A stretch of 5,642 bases of DNA from Methanobacteriota archaeon (GCA_014384685.1 JACNFL010000174.1:1-5642); one strand, 5' to 3'. Shown: positions 1 to 5,383, counted from the first letter of the stretch. Notes: generated from the sequence alone by a model not told the origin. Translations and numbers: made by a program.

Positions 1-53
1 AACTTAGTTCGCCATAGGCTTCTAGCCAATCGTTTGGTCAACAACATTGACAT
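1..53 (-). CDS. N-terminal fragment of a probable ABC transporter permease (FtsX/MacB-like), cut by the left edge
   Basis: Read on the minus strand, an ATG at 53-51 opens a frame that stays open for 17 codons to the window edge and encodes MSMLLTKRLARSLWRTK. A GAGGTG ribosome site lies 5 bases before the ATG, and the start is only 9 bases after the stop codon of the ABC ATPase gene, so the two are almost certainly one transcript. A short basic, amphipathic leader with an RxLWRxK pattern just before the first membrane helix is typical of FtsX/MacB-type permeases, which are usually encoded beside LolD/MacB-type ATPases. Only the leader is visible, with no membrane segment, so the permease identity is inferred from the neighbour and this weak pattern. 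That a coding region starts here is better supported than what it encodes. Confidence 0.6.
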   Translation of the reverse strand, partial: MSMLLTKRLARSLWRTK

Positions 54-58
54 TTGTT

Positions 59-64
59 CACCTC
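59..64 (-). promoter_or_regulatory. Shine-Dalgarno site for the downstream permease gene
   Basis: The minus strand reads GAGGTG here, a strong match to the archaeal anti-Shine-Dalgarno, 5 bases before the ATG at 53. It overlaps the TGA stop of the ATPase gene, which suggests translational coupling. It is the main evidence that a gene really begins at 53. Confidence 0.7.
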
Positions 65-743
65 AATTGTTTACCTTTTCATCTGAAACTATTTTACCAC
101 TATCAAGACGAACAACTCTTGTAGCATATTTCGCCAATGATTCATCATGGGTTACCATGATGACTGTAATATTTTCTGTTTCGCACGCTTTGACAAGTAC
201 CTCCATCACTTTGGATGAGGTGTTAGAGTCTAGATTTCCAGTTAACTCGTCCCCTAGCAATAATTTAGGACTCTTGGCTAAACTTCTAGCGATTGCAACA
301 CGCTGTTGTTGGCCGCCACTGATTTCTGCAGGGAACCGGTCAATTTCATCTTCAAGTCCAACCAAAGAAAGCAATTCTAAGGCGCGTCCAGTGTCTCGGC
401 CACCCGATAATTCCTGAATCAAAAGGATATTTTCCAACACTGTTAGATCCTGTAATAGGTTGAAGAATTGGAATACATAACCAATGTTTTCTCTACGGAA
501 AGATGTCATATTTTCAGCGTGCCCACGGGGTACTTCTTCACCTTCAAAGGAATATTCTCCAGCAGTCGGATTGTCGAGTGCAGCGACGCAATTTAGTAGA
601 GTAGTTTTCCCAGAACCTGAGGGGCCAAGTAGGATAATTCTCTCACCTTTATTGATGCTAAGGTCAATTCCATCAAGAGCCCTAACAGTCTCAGAAGTCA
701 TTACGTAATGTCTTTCCATTCCTGAAATTTCAACTAGTGCCAT
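63..743 (-). CDS. ABC transporter ATP-binding protein, LolD/MacB (export/extrusion) family
   Basis: This is the cytoplasmic ATPase subunit that powers a membrane permease; the LolD/MacB/FtsE group handles lipoproteins, lipids, peptides or drugs, and the substrate here cannot be told. At 226 residues it has the normal length for a single-domain member. Visible motifs are Walker A GPSGSGKTT (40-48), the Q-loop glutamine in YVFQFFNLL (Q92), the signature ISGGQQQR (141-148), Walker B LLLGDE with catalytic E166 (161-166), the D-loop NLDS (170-173) and the H-loop H199 in VTHDES. All catalytic positions are intact. One oddity is DELTGNLD where the family nearly always has DEPTGNLD (Leu for Pro at 167). 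The ATG at 743 is chosen because the protein begins like its relatives; no clear ribosome site precedes it, but a TATA-like box lies about 33 bases upstream, which suggests a short-leader or leaderless mRNA. A probable permease gene follows after 9 bases. The family call is firm; the substrate is unknown. Confidence 0.93.
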   Translation of the reverse strand: MALVEISGMERHYVMTSETVRALDGIDLSINKGERIILLGPSGSGKTTLLNCVAALDNPTAGEYSFEGEEVPRGHAENMTSFRRENIGYVFQFFNLLQDLTVLENILLIQELSGGRDTGRALELLSLVGLEDEIDRFPAEISGGQQQRVAIARSLAKSPKLLLGDELTGNLDSNTSSKVMEVLVKACETENITVIMVTHDESLAKYATRVVRLDSGKIVSDEKVNN

Positions 744-755
744 AAGTATCGAGTT

Positions 756-840
756 TTGCGATTAGTTTCCATTATGTATAGTTAGCAGTTTTATGGTGCG
801 ACTAAAGAGTAATGATGATTGAATCAAAATCTATTCGCAA
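756..840. repeat. Spaced inverted repeat in the divergent intergenic region
   Basis: TTGCGATTAG at 756-765 is matched in inverted orientation by CTATTCGCAA at 831-840, 9 of 10 positions pairing, with 65 bases between. The left arm lies at the predicted start site of the leftward ABC operon, and the right arm lies upstream of the rightward regulator gene. This could be a pair of operator half-regions, possibly for the neighbouring HTH protein, but one 9/10 match in 165 bases can also be chance. The rest of the 744-908 gap holds no gene that I can support. Confidence 0.3.
773..780 (-). promoter_or_regulatory. TATA-like box of the ABC transporter operon
   Basis: The minus strand reads TATACATA, in the AT-rich context CTATACATAAT. 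Its centre is about 33 bases before the ATG at 743. With the usual archaeal spacing of about 26-27 bases from box to start site, transcription would begin near 750, leaving a leader of about 6 bases. This fits the lack of a Shine-Dalgarno site for this gene. It is inferred from pattern and spacing only. Confidence 0.4.
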
Positions 841-895
841 CATTTCTCAAGCCGGGGTGGTTCTTGAATAGTGGTGGCTAACTTGGTGTACTCCC

Positions 896-900
896 GGGGG
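896..900 (+). promoter_or_regulatory. Possible ribosome site of the HTH regulator (supports the TTG start)
   Basis: A GGGGG run lies 8 bases before the TTG at 909. It can pair with the CCUCC core of the archaeal anti-Shine-Dalgarno with one G-U wobble. It is a weak site, but it is correctly spaced for the TTG and not for later in-frame starts. Confidence 0.4.
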
Positions 901-908
901 TTAATTAG

Positions 909-1586
909 TTGCGTGAGATTACACTTTTTTGGAAGCGCGAAAGATTGGCACTCAACCAAGTCAACATAGTGACTGAAGTTTTTGAAAAATGTATTTTCCT
1001 TGGATATCTTGAACGGACTTCAACGGTTGTTTTGGCTTTTATGCGCGGTATTTGTAAGCCAGATAAGACCCCATTTGATATGAATGAAAGTGATGACTTT
1101 GAGGTTACAGAAATTTTGTCAGAACCATCTCAAAATGATTCTGCGTGGATGTTTGTCATCAACATCAAACACCCACTCACTCTTCTTTCGGCGAAAATCG
1201 GGAAGTTGACAGTTAAACCAGGTTCTTGTGTAAACGATGAAGGTTTATTCTATATTATCAGAGGAAGTCCTTTGTCAATCAAAGTCGTTACTACTGCTGC
1301 AAGAATGATGCTAAAACCAGACCGAATTTCAGCTACAACTATTTCTCAGTCTGATTTCCGAGGTAACCAAATTCTATCTGATAAAAGGATGGATGTTTTG
1401 CAAATTGCTTACTCTGAAGGTTGGTATAATACGCCTAGAGGAATTACTCTGGGGGAATTAGCCAATAAAATTGGTCTAGGACGAAGTACAGTATCGGAAC
1501 ATCTCATTAAATCAGAGTCAAAAATTATTCAATATTTCCTTGAAGGTGACCCAACATTGTTTGGCGAAGAAATGAATGGGAAATGA
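909..1586 (+). CDS. Bat-type helix-turn-helix transcriptional regulator (HTH_10 family)
   Basis: This is a probable DNA-binding regulator of the archaeal bacterio-opsin-activator-like group, 225 residues. The C-terminal HTH_10 domain spans about 155-212. It starts with the characteristic LSDKRMDVLQIAYSEGWY, continues through PRGITLGELANKIGLG and ends with the recognition-helix region RSTVSEHLIKSESKI (192-206). The N-terminal 150 residues look like the small alpha/beta sensor-like domain often found before HTH_10, but they are divergent and I see no recognisable ligand motif. The TTG start is chosen because MREITL matches the usual opening of this family (MREvTL/MREaTL); no ATG lies near that position. 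The gene is transcribed away from the ABC operon across a shared 165-base region, a common arrangement for a regulator of its neighbour, though nothing proves that here. Its base composition looks more AT-rich by eye than the aro genes. The family call is firm; the target and signal are unknown. Confidence 0.85.
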   Translation: MREITLFWKRERLALNQVNIVTEVFEKCIFLGYLERTSTVVLAFMRGICKPDKTPFDMNESDDFEVTEILSEPSQNDSAWMFVINIKHPLTLLSAKIGKLTVKPGSCVNDEGLFYIIRGSPLSIKVVTTAARMMLKPDRISATTISQSDFRGNQILSDKRMDVLQIAYSEGWYNTPRGITLGELANKIGLGRSTVSEHLIKSESKIIQYFLEGDPTLFGEEMNGK

Positions 1587-1598
1587 TGTCACACATCA
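1584..1598. repeat. Perfect 15-base palindrome over the regulator's stop codon
   Basis: TGATGT (1584-1589) and ACATCA (1593-1598) are exact inverted repeats around CAC. The left arm includes the TGA stop of the HTH gene. The palindrome ends about 9 bases before a TATA-like box for the nuclease gene. It could be an operator for that gene or a short RNA hairpin at the end of the regulator mRNA. No strong T-run follows, so a terminator role is less likely. Confidence 0.4.
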
Positions 1599-1606
1599 AA
1601 TGATTA

Positions 1607-1616
1607 TTTCATATTA
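1607..1616 (+). promoter_or_regulatory. TATA-like box before the exonuclease III gene
   Basis: The AT-rich TTTCATATTA is centred about 27 bases before the ATG at 1639. That would place the start site almost at the start codon and predict a leaderless or near-leaderless mRNA. The gap after the HTH gene is 52 bases, so read-through from upstream is also possible. The match to the archaeal TATA consensus is only moderate. Confidence 0.3.
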
Positions 1617-1638
1617 ACAGAATATTGTAGGGTTGGAT

Positions 1639-2421
1639 ATGAGGGTTGTAACTTGGAACCTAAATGGTATTCGCGCTGCGCATCGAAAAGGTTTGGATGA
1701 TTTCGTCTCAAGTATAAATGCAGATATTTGGTTATTCCAAGAAATACGTGCTTTACCAGAACAGATGCCAGATGATTGGCAAGAGCCAGAAGGCCATGAT
1801 GTGCTGTGGCATCCTGCACAGAAAAAGGGCTACTCAGGTGTGATGACTTGTTCTAGAGTTGGGCTTGAGGAGAAGGGCCGTGGTATTGACACCAATCTTG
1901 ATCAAACAAGAGACCCAGAAGGTAGGGTTTTGCACACCAAACATGGTGAACTCCATTGCATCAATATCTATTTGCCAAATGGAGGGGCAAGTATTGAGAG
2001 ACAAAATTACAAAGATCAATGGTTGGAAGATTTATTGATTTGGTCTCAGAGATTTATTAATTCTGATGAACCTACTTTACTCTGCGGTGACCTCAATATT
2101 GCACATACTGAGGATGACATTTGGAATCCATCGGGAAACCGCCGTACATCTGGTTTCTTAGAGCATGAGCGTCAATGGTTCTCTCGTTTACTTGATGCTG
2201 GTTGGCATGACCTTTTGCGGATTCATTTCGGAGTAGTCAAAGGCCCATACACGTGGTGGTCAAATAGGGGGCGTGCAAGAGAATTGGATAGGGGATGGAG
2301 AATCGATTACATTCTTGCGAACCAAGCGGCGAAGGACCTTTTCAAATCAGCCGAAGTTATGCGTGAGGGTGGTTTAGTGGTCTCAGACCATGCCCCTCTA
2401 ATCGTTGATTTAGAGATGTGA
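1639..2421 (+). CDS. xth: Exonuclease III-type AP endonuclease (ExoIII/APE1 family)
   Basis: This base-excision-repair enzyme cuts DNA 5' to abasic sites and often has 3'-5' exonuclease and 3' repair diesterase activity. The 260-residue protein is one EEP-fold domain and of normal length (E. coli XthA has 268). The conserved residues are all visible: N7 in TWNLNG, metal-binding E35 in LFQEIRA, Y111 in NIYLPNG, D151 and N153 in CGDLNIAH, D223 in WRIDYIL, and the terminal SDHAPL with H251. The ATG at 1639 is chosen because family members begin MRxVTWNxNGIRA. A TTG two codons earlier (1633) would add only two residues and lacks a spaced ribosome site; AGGG at 1629-1632 is correctly placed for the ATG. 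The gene is followed by a terminator-like hairpin, so it is probably not co-transcribed with the aro genes. DNA specificity (AP site against general exonuclease) cannot be fixed from sequence alone. Confidence 0.95.
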   Translation: MRVVTWNLNGIRAAHRKGLDDFVSSINADIWLFQEIRALPEQMPDDWQEPEGHDVLWHPAQKKGYSGVMTCSRVGLEEKGRGIDTNLDQTRDPEGRVLHTKHGELHCINIYLPNGGASIERQNYKDQWLEDLLIWSQRFINSDEPTLLCGDLNIAHTEDDIWNPSGNRRTSGFLEHERQWFSRLLDAGWHDLLRIHFGVVKGPYTWWSNRGRARELDRGWRIDYILANQAAKDLFKSAEVMREGGLVVSDHAPLIVDLEM

Positions 2422-2444
2422 TATTTCACTCACATTGTCAACGG

Positions 2445-2468
2445 AAGATAGTGCTGTCACTATTTTTT
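2445..2468 (+). terminator. Intrinsic-type terminator after the nuclease gene
   Basis: The arms ATAGTG (2448-2453) and CACTAT (2458-2463) are perfect inverted repeats around a CTGT loop. The stem extends outwards by A-T, A-T and G-U pairs to about nine pairs, and the right arm merges into a six-T run (2463-2468). It starts 24 bases after the nuclease stop codon and lies just before the predicted aro promoter. Archaeal termination depends mainly on the T-run, which is present. Confidence 0.6.
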
Positions 2469-2469
2469 A

Positions 2470-2481
2470 CCAAAATATTGG
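2470..2481 (+). promoter_or_regulatory. Candidate TATA element of the aro operon promoter
   Basis: CCAAAATATTGG is an AT core with CCAA/TTGG flanks, nearly palindromic (10 of 12 positions). It lies between the terminator and the aroA' start. Usual archaeal spacing would put the transcription start at about 2500-2504, giving a leader of about 45 bases. It is the best TATA-like element in this gap, but no experimental evidence can be read from the sequence. Confidence 0.4.
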
Positions 2482-2487
2482 ATTATT

Positions 2488-2503
2488 GTCTGGTCGGACA
2501 GAC
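2488..2503. promoter_or_regulatory. Dyad at the predicted aro transcription start (possible operator)
   Basis: GTCTG (2488-2492) and CAGAC (2499-2503) are exact inverted arms around six bases (GTCGGA). The site lies between the TATA-like element and the start codon, over the predicted start site, where an archaeal repressor would block transcription. Five-base arms are short, so chance is possible. No regulator can be assigned. Confidence 0.35.
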
Positions 2504-2516
2504 TTTAGCATAGTTG

Positions 2517-2541
2517 CCGCCCCGTAGGGGCGGAAGGGGTG
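2517..2541 (+). promoter_or_regulatory. GC hairpin and adjoining ribosome site in the aroA' leader
   Basis: CCGCCCC (2517-2523) and GGGGCGG (2527-2533) form a perfect seven-pair, all-GC stem with a GTA loop. Two bases later comes GGGGTG (2536-2541), the likely Shine-Dalgarno site, 6 bases before the GTG at 2548. The 5' arm could instead pair with the ribosome site (2518-2523 with 2536-2541, six pairs with one G-U), so the two folds exclude each other. The hairpin is directly visible; a control role is inferred. It resembles no riboswitch class that I recognise. Confidence 0.5.
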
Positions 2542-2547
2542 CAAGTA

Positions 2548-3453
2548 GTGTCTGAAATCACAGTTGATGAATTGAAACAGGAACGCCTCAAGCAGTTACT
2601 TCCAACCGGTAGAGGGGTTTGGATACCGATTGACCACGGGGCATCTGATTGGCCCGTACCAGGCCTAAGTGATGTTGGTTCATTGGTTGGGGCCCTCACA
2701 TCAAGTCGAGGCCCAGATGCAATTCTTTCACATCGTGGGCCTCTTTCACATCATCAATACGATACTAGAGAAAACTGGCGTGGTGGTTGGGTTCTCCATC
2801 TATCAGTATCTACTAGACACGGAGGGGTGAAATCGGATTTCAAAGTATTAGCTGGCGAGCCGAGCAATGTGGTCGTATCCGCTCTTGAGAGAGGAGCAGT
2901 TGGTGTGAGTGTTCAAGTAAATCTTGGTAATGAAAATGAAGGTGAAATGCTTGAGTTTTTAGCATCTGTTTCAGATGAATGTCACTTTTTGGGTGTCCCT
3001 CTTTTGGGCATGATTTACCCACGTGGCCCAAACTTGAATGTCTTAGAAGGAGATGAAACGGAGGCTGTTGCTCATGCAGCAAGGATTGGTTGGGAACTGG
3101 GCTGTGATGTTGTCAAAGTACCTTGGACAGGCTCAATTGAGTCATTTCAACAAGTCACATCATCAGTCCCGATTCCAGTGTTAGTATCAGGAGGCCATAA
3201 ACAAAATGACTTCAAAGCAGTTGTACGAACTGTTAGGGCTGCAATGGCAGCAGGGGCTGGTGGAGTTTGTATGGGTAGACAAATTTTCTCTGATTCAGAT
3301 CCAGCGGCTAGAGTCGCTGAGATTGTTGAGGTAGTTCATGGGATTCCATGGGATGCGGATGGCCGCTTCAAATTTGATTTAGATGAAGCAGACGACTTGG
3401 AAGATTTAGTGGAATCATTTCGTGATAGTCTTGGGAAATTCAGTAATAACTGA
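2548..3453 (+). CDS. aroA': 2-amino-3,7-dideoxy-D-threo-hept-6-ulosonate (ADH) synthase, first step of archaeal aromatic biosynthesis
   Basis: This cytoplasmic aldolase-family enzyme condenses 6-deoxy-5-ketofructose 1-phosphate with aspartate 4-semialdehyde to give ADH, replacing DAHP synthase in many archaea. The 301-residue protein is a class I TIM-barrel aldolase of the DhnA/FbaB type. Matching MJ0400-like residues are D29 in IPIDHGASDWP, Y157 in MIYPRG and the Schiff-base lysine K190 in DVVKVPWTG; the phosphate-binding loops are VSGGHK and GVCMGRQIF. The GTG at 2548 is preferred over GTG 2539 because GGGGTG lies 6 bases before it, whereas the earlier start overlaps that motif. The C-terminal 30 residues or so are an acidic tail rich in Asp and Glu (FDLDEADDLEDLVESF), beyond the roughly 273-residue methanogen enzyme. 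The enzyme for the next step follows after 9 bases, which argues against a plain fructose-bisphosphate aldolase. An archaeal FBA is the main alternative. Confidence 0.88.
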   Translation: MSEITVDELKQERLKQLLPTGRGVWIPIDHGASDWPVPGLSDVGSLVGALTSSRGPDAILSHRGPLSHHQYDTRENWRGGWVLHLSVSTRHGGVKSDFKVLAGEPSNVVVSALERGAVGVSVQVNLGNENEGEMLEFLASVSDECHFLGVPLLGMIYPRGPNLNVLEGDETEAVAHAARIGWELGCDVVKVPWTGSIESFQQVTSSVPIPVLVSGGHKQNDFKAVVRTVRAAMAAGAGGVCMGRQIFSDSDPAARVAEIVEVVHGIPWDADGRFKFDLDEADDLEDLVESFRDSLGKFSNN

Positions 3454-3457
3454 GGTG
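3452..3457 (+). promoter_or_regulatory. Shine-Dalgarno site of aroB' inside the aroA' stop region
   Basis: GAGGTG begins within the TGA stop of aroA' and lies 5 bases before the ATG at 3463. It fixes the aroB' start and suggests coupled translation of the two genes. Confidence 0.75.
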
Positions 3458-3462
3458 TTTTA

Positions 3463-4506
3463 ATGGAATTATGGCTTTCCTCAAAAAACGGTGTAGGGGA
3501 ACATCCTGCCGACGCTTTGGTCTGTACAAAGGAAGATTCCTTCCCTAATTGGGCTAGTGAAGAAAGCGAAATTAGAAGGTATCAGGTTGATAATGGTGCA
3601 GTTACTGATTGTGATGGTAGAACTATTGGCGCTTTCATTCAAATTGAAAATGATGAAGGCCAAGCGGCCGCATTAGAATTCGTTGGTTTGGCCGATTGGT
3701 TGCTTATTGACTGCCCTGATTGGAAGATGATTCCACTTGAAAACTTAGTTGCAGCGGCTGACCAAACGTCAACGAAACTCGCAGCTACAATATCAAATTC
3801 AGACCAGTTACAAGGGGCTACCTTCGCACTACAAAGAGGCGTTGATGCACTCATTCTCCCTGATGATGAGGGTATTTGGAGAGTTGCTCAGCAGCTTGCA
3901 GCTCAGCGATTATCAGACTCAGGAGAAGTCAAGGAATCGAGTTCGATAGTGATGATGGAATCACCAGAACTTGTAAAATTACAAGTTATGAGTGTAGAAA
4001 CGGGTGGAGTAGGGGACCGAGTTTGTGTTGATTTAGTGCAAATGCTTGAGATTGGTGAAGGTGTACTAGTTGGTTCTAGCGCCGCACTTTTGGTTTTAGT
4101 ACATGGTGAGACATTGTCATCTCAATTTGTCCCCCCACGTCCTTTCAGAATTAATGCTGGTCCGGTTCACTCGTACATTCTCATGGCTGATGGTTCAACA
4201 AAATACCTTTCAGAATTAGTGGCTGGGGATGAAGTGTTGGTAGTTTCCCCAAGTGGGTCAAGAGCGGTTGCTGTTGGGCGCTTGAAAATTGAGCCTAGAC
4301 CGCTTCTTTTGGTTCGGTTCAACAGTACACAATATGGTGAGGGTCAACTGTTCTTACAACAGGCTGAGACAGTTAGACTTGTGTTAAACCTTGAAAAGAC
4401 GGCCTCCGTCACGCACCTTGAGGCGGGGATGAATATTCTCGGGGCTACCGCTACAGCGGGACGGCATATCGGCCAAGCAATCAGCGGAGATGTGGAGGAA
4501 AAGTGA
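3463..4506 (+). CDS. aroB': 3-dehydroquinate synthase II (archaeal type)
   Basis: This enzyme performs the NAD-dependent oxidative deamination and cyclisation of ADH to 3-dehydroquinate and ammonia. It is unrelated to bacterial AroB. The 347-residue protein carries the family's most conserved blocks: DWKMIPLENLVA (86-97), the long core GDRVCVDLVQMLEIGEG (184-200) running into VLVGSSAALLVLVHGET, RPFRINAGPVHSYIL (226-240), TKYLSELVAGDEVLV (246-260), GRLKIEPRPLLLV (272-284), QQAETVRLV and the late GRHIG. The first 85 residues are much more divergent, and the conserved DW block comes about 30 residues earlier than in the methanogen protein as I remember it, so the N-terminal part is shortened. 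A Ser/Glu-rich stretch near 150-165 looks like a linker insertion. The start is fixed by GAGGTG five bases upstream. Pairing with aroA' makes the function firm; the gene abuts aroK with no gap. Confidence 0.94.
   Translation: MELWLSSKNGVGEHPADALVCTKEDSFPNWASEESEIRRYQVDNGAVTDCDGRTIGAFIQIENDEGQAAALEFVGLADWLLIDCPDWKMIPLENLVAAADQTSTKLAATISNSDQLQGATFALQRGVDALILPDDEGIWRVAQQLAAQRLSDSGEVKESSSIVMMESPELVKLQVMSVETGGVGDRVCVDLVQMLEIGEGVLVGSSAALLVLVHGETLSSQFVPPRPFRINAGPVHSYILMADGSTKYLSELVAGDEVLVVSPSGSRAVAVGRLKIEPRPLLLVRFNSTQYGEGQLFLQQAETVRLVLNLEKTASVTHLEAGMNILGATATAGRHIGQAISGDVEEK
4494..4498 (+). promoter_or_regulatory. Shine-Dalgarno site of aroK within the end of aroB'
   Basis: GGAGG lies 8 bases before the ATG at 4507, inside the last codons of aroB'. 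The stop TGA (4504-4506) and the ATG are directly adjacent, so the ribosome can pass from one gene to the next. Confidence 0.7.
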
Positions 4507-5361
4507 ATGGGTGTCATCGGTCAAGGTGAAGGTCATGGAGGCATTAGCCTCCTTCACGCTCTTGGTGCAGGCTATGGCTGTTCAATCGGAGTTAATTTGT
4601 CTACTAAAGTCCGATTGAGAGATGATAAACCCGGTAAAGAAGTTGAAGATCCCAATGGTGTCTTGGACGCGGTTGTTGCCGTTTGGGTTGAGGCTGGTTT
4701 AGAGAAGCCAGCCGACGAACTTTTTTGGCAAGCACGTAGCACTGTTCCGATGGGTGTGGGATTGAAAAGTTCTGCAGCAATTGCAGTCGCTGCTATCCGA
4801 TCTTTGATGGATGCCACAAAAATTGAATTGTCAAATGCCGACATTGTTGATTTAGCATCTAGGGCTCAGTTAGATGCTGGTGTGTCTTTAACAGGCAGTG
4901 TTGATGATTCGTGGGCCGCTGTTGAACCGGGATGGAAAATCGTAAATCCAAATTTACCAGCGGCTGAAGGCGTGTTATTAGATGGCTTATTTGTTGAACC
5001 TGAAGACTGGAAAATTCTAATCATTCCTCGTGGTGAACGTGAATTATTACCTAATCCAGATAGATTTTCTCAGATGGCCCCACAATTTGAGAAAGCAATC
5101 GCTGCAATGGAGCAAGGTTCTCTTCTTGTCGCTCTTACTGAAAATGGTAGGGCCTCAGCCAATGCATTAGGAGATGCTCAAGGTCGTAGATTAGCAAATG
5201 ATTTGCTAGTATGGGGTGCTAGAGGCGCTGGTATATCTGGATCAGGACCAGCGATTGCTGCCGTAATTCCAGTACATAGTGAAATAACTTTGAGGAGAAT
5301 CGTCCAACTTGCTGAGCAACGCGGACACAAAACAGTCGTAACTGATATCTGGGTTGAATAG
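4507..5361 (+). CDS. aroK: Archaeal shikimate kinase (GHMP kinase superfamily)
   Basis: It phosphorylates shikimate with ATP to shikimate 3-phosphate. The 284-residue protein has the archaeal GHMP fold, not the bacterial P-loop AroK fold, and its length matches the family. The nucleotide-binding motif 2 appears as VPMGVGLKSSAAIAVAA (80-96). The TGSVDDSWAA segment (129-138) matches the family's catalytic acidic region, and motif 3 is GARGAGISGSGPAIAAV (237-253). The N-terminal GQGEGHGGISLLHALGAGYG region (5-24) corresponds to motif 1 and its helix, where archaeal enzymes have an Ala-rich ASGTIINAIATGKG-like segment. The start is directly after the aroB' stop and has GGAGG 8 bases upstream. Homoserine kinase and mevalonate kinase belong to the same superfamily, but the position between aroB' and aroC and the D-D-x-x-A segment favour shikimate kinase. 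No EPSP synthase gene follows directly; chorismate synthase comes next. Confidence 0.9.
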   Translation: MGVIGQGEGHGGISLLHALGAGYGCSIGVNLSTKVRLRDDKPGKEVEDPNGVLDAVVAVWVEAGLEKPADELFWQARSTVPMGVGLKSSAAIAVAAIRSLMDATKIELSNADIVDLASRAQLDAGVSLTGSVDDSWAAVEPGWKIVNPNLPAAEGVLLDGLFVEPEDWKILIIPRGERELLPNPDRFSQMAPQFEKAIAAMEQGSLLVALTENGRASANALGDAQGRRLANDLLVWGARGAGISGSGPAIAAVIPVHSEITLRRIVQLAEQRGHKTVVTDIWVE

Positions 5362-5363
5362 TT

Positions 5364-5370
5364 GAGGAGG
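5364..5370 (+). promoter_or_regulatory. Shine-Dalgarno site of aroC
   Basis: GAGGAGG is a near-perfect ribosome site starting 2 bases after the aroK stop. Its distance to the ATG at 5384 is 13 bases, longer than at the other aro genes (5-8 bases). An in-frame CTG at 5378 would be 7 bases away, so the exact aroC start is open. Confidence 0.7.
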
Positions 5371-5383
5371 CGATATCCTGTCC

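Noticed and set aside
34..417. Plus-strand 127-codon open frame over the ABC ATPase gene
   Set aside because: It lies antisense to a gene with every ABC motif, has no ribosome site and shows no recognisable domain.
484..708. Plus-strand 74-codon frame
   Set aside because: It is a shadow of the ABC ATPase coding sequence, with no independent evidence.
812..871. Small 19-codon plus-strand frame (ATG ATG ATT ...) in the divergent intergenic region
   Set aside because: It has no convincing ribosome site and a random-looking peptide, and it is not in frame with the regulator.
780..883. Seven-base inverted pair AGTTAGC (780-786) and GCTAACT (877-883)
   Set aside because: It is short and widely spaced, and such pairs are expected by chance in a 165-base AT-rich region.
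1633..1638. TTG start two codons before the ExoIII ATG
   Set aside because: Family members begin directly with MRxVTWN, and the AGGG motif is spaced for the ATG at 1639, not for the TTG.
1604..2019. Minus-strand frames over the nuclease gene
   Set aside because: They are antisense to a gene with all ExoIII catalytic residues, with no domain or ribosome site support.
2539..2547. GTG start three codons earlier for ADH synthase
   Set aside because: It lies inside the GGGGTG ribosome motif and leaves no space for ribosome binding; GTG 2548 is well spaced.
3749..3949. Plus-strand 66-codon frame inside aroB'
   Set aside because: It is an out-of-frame overlap within a clearly coding gene, and its composition looks random.
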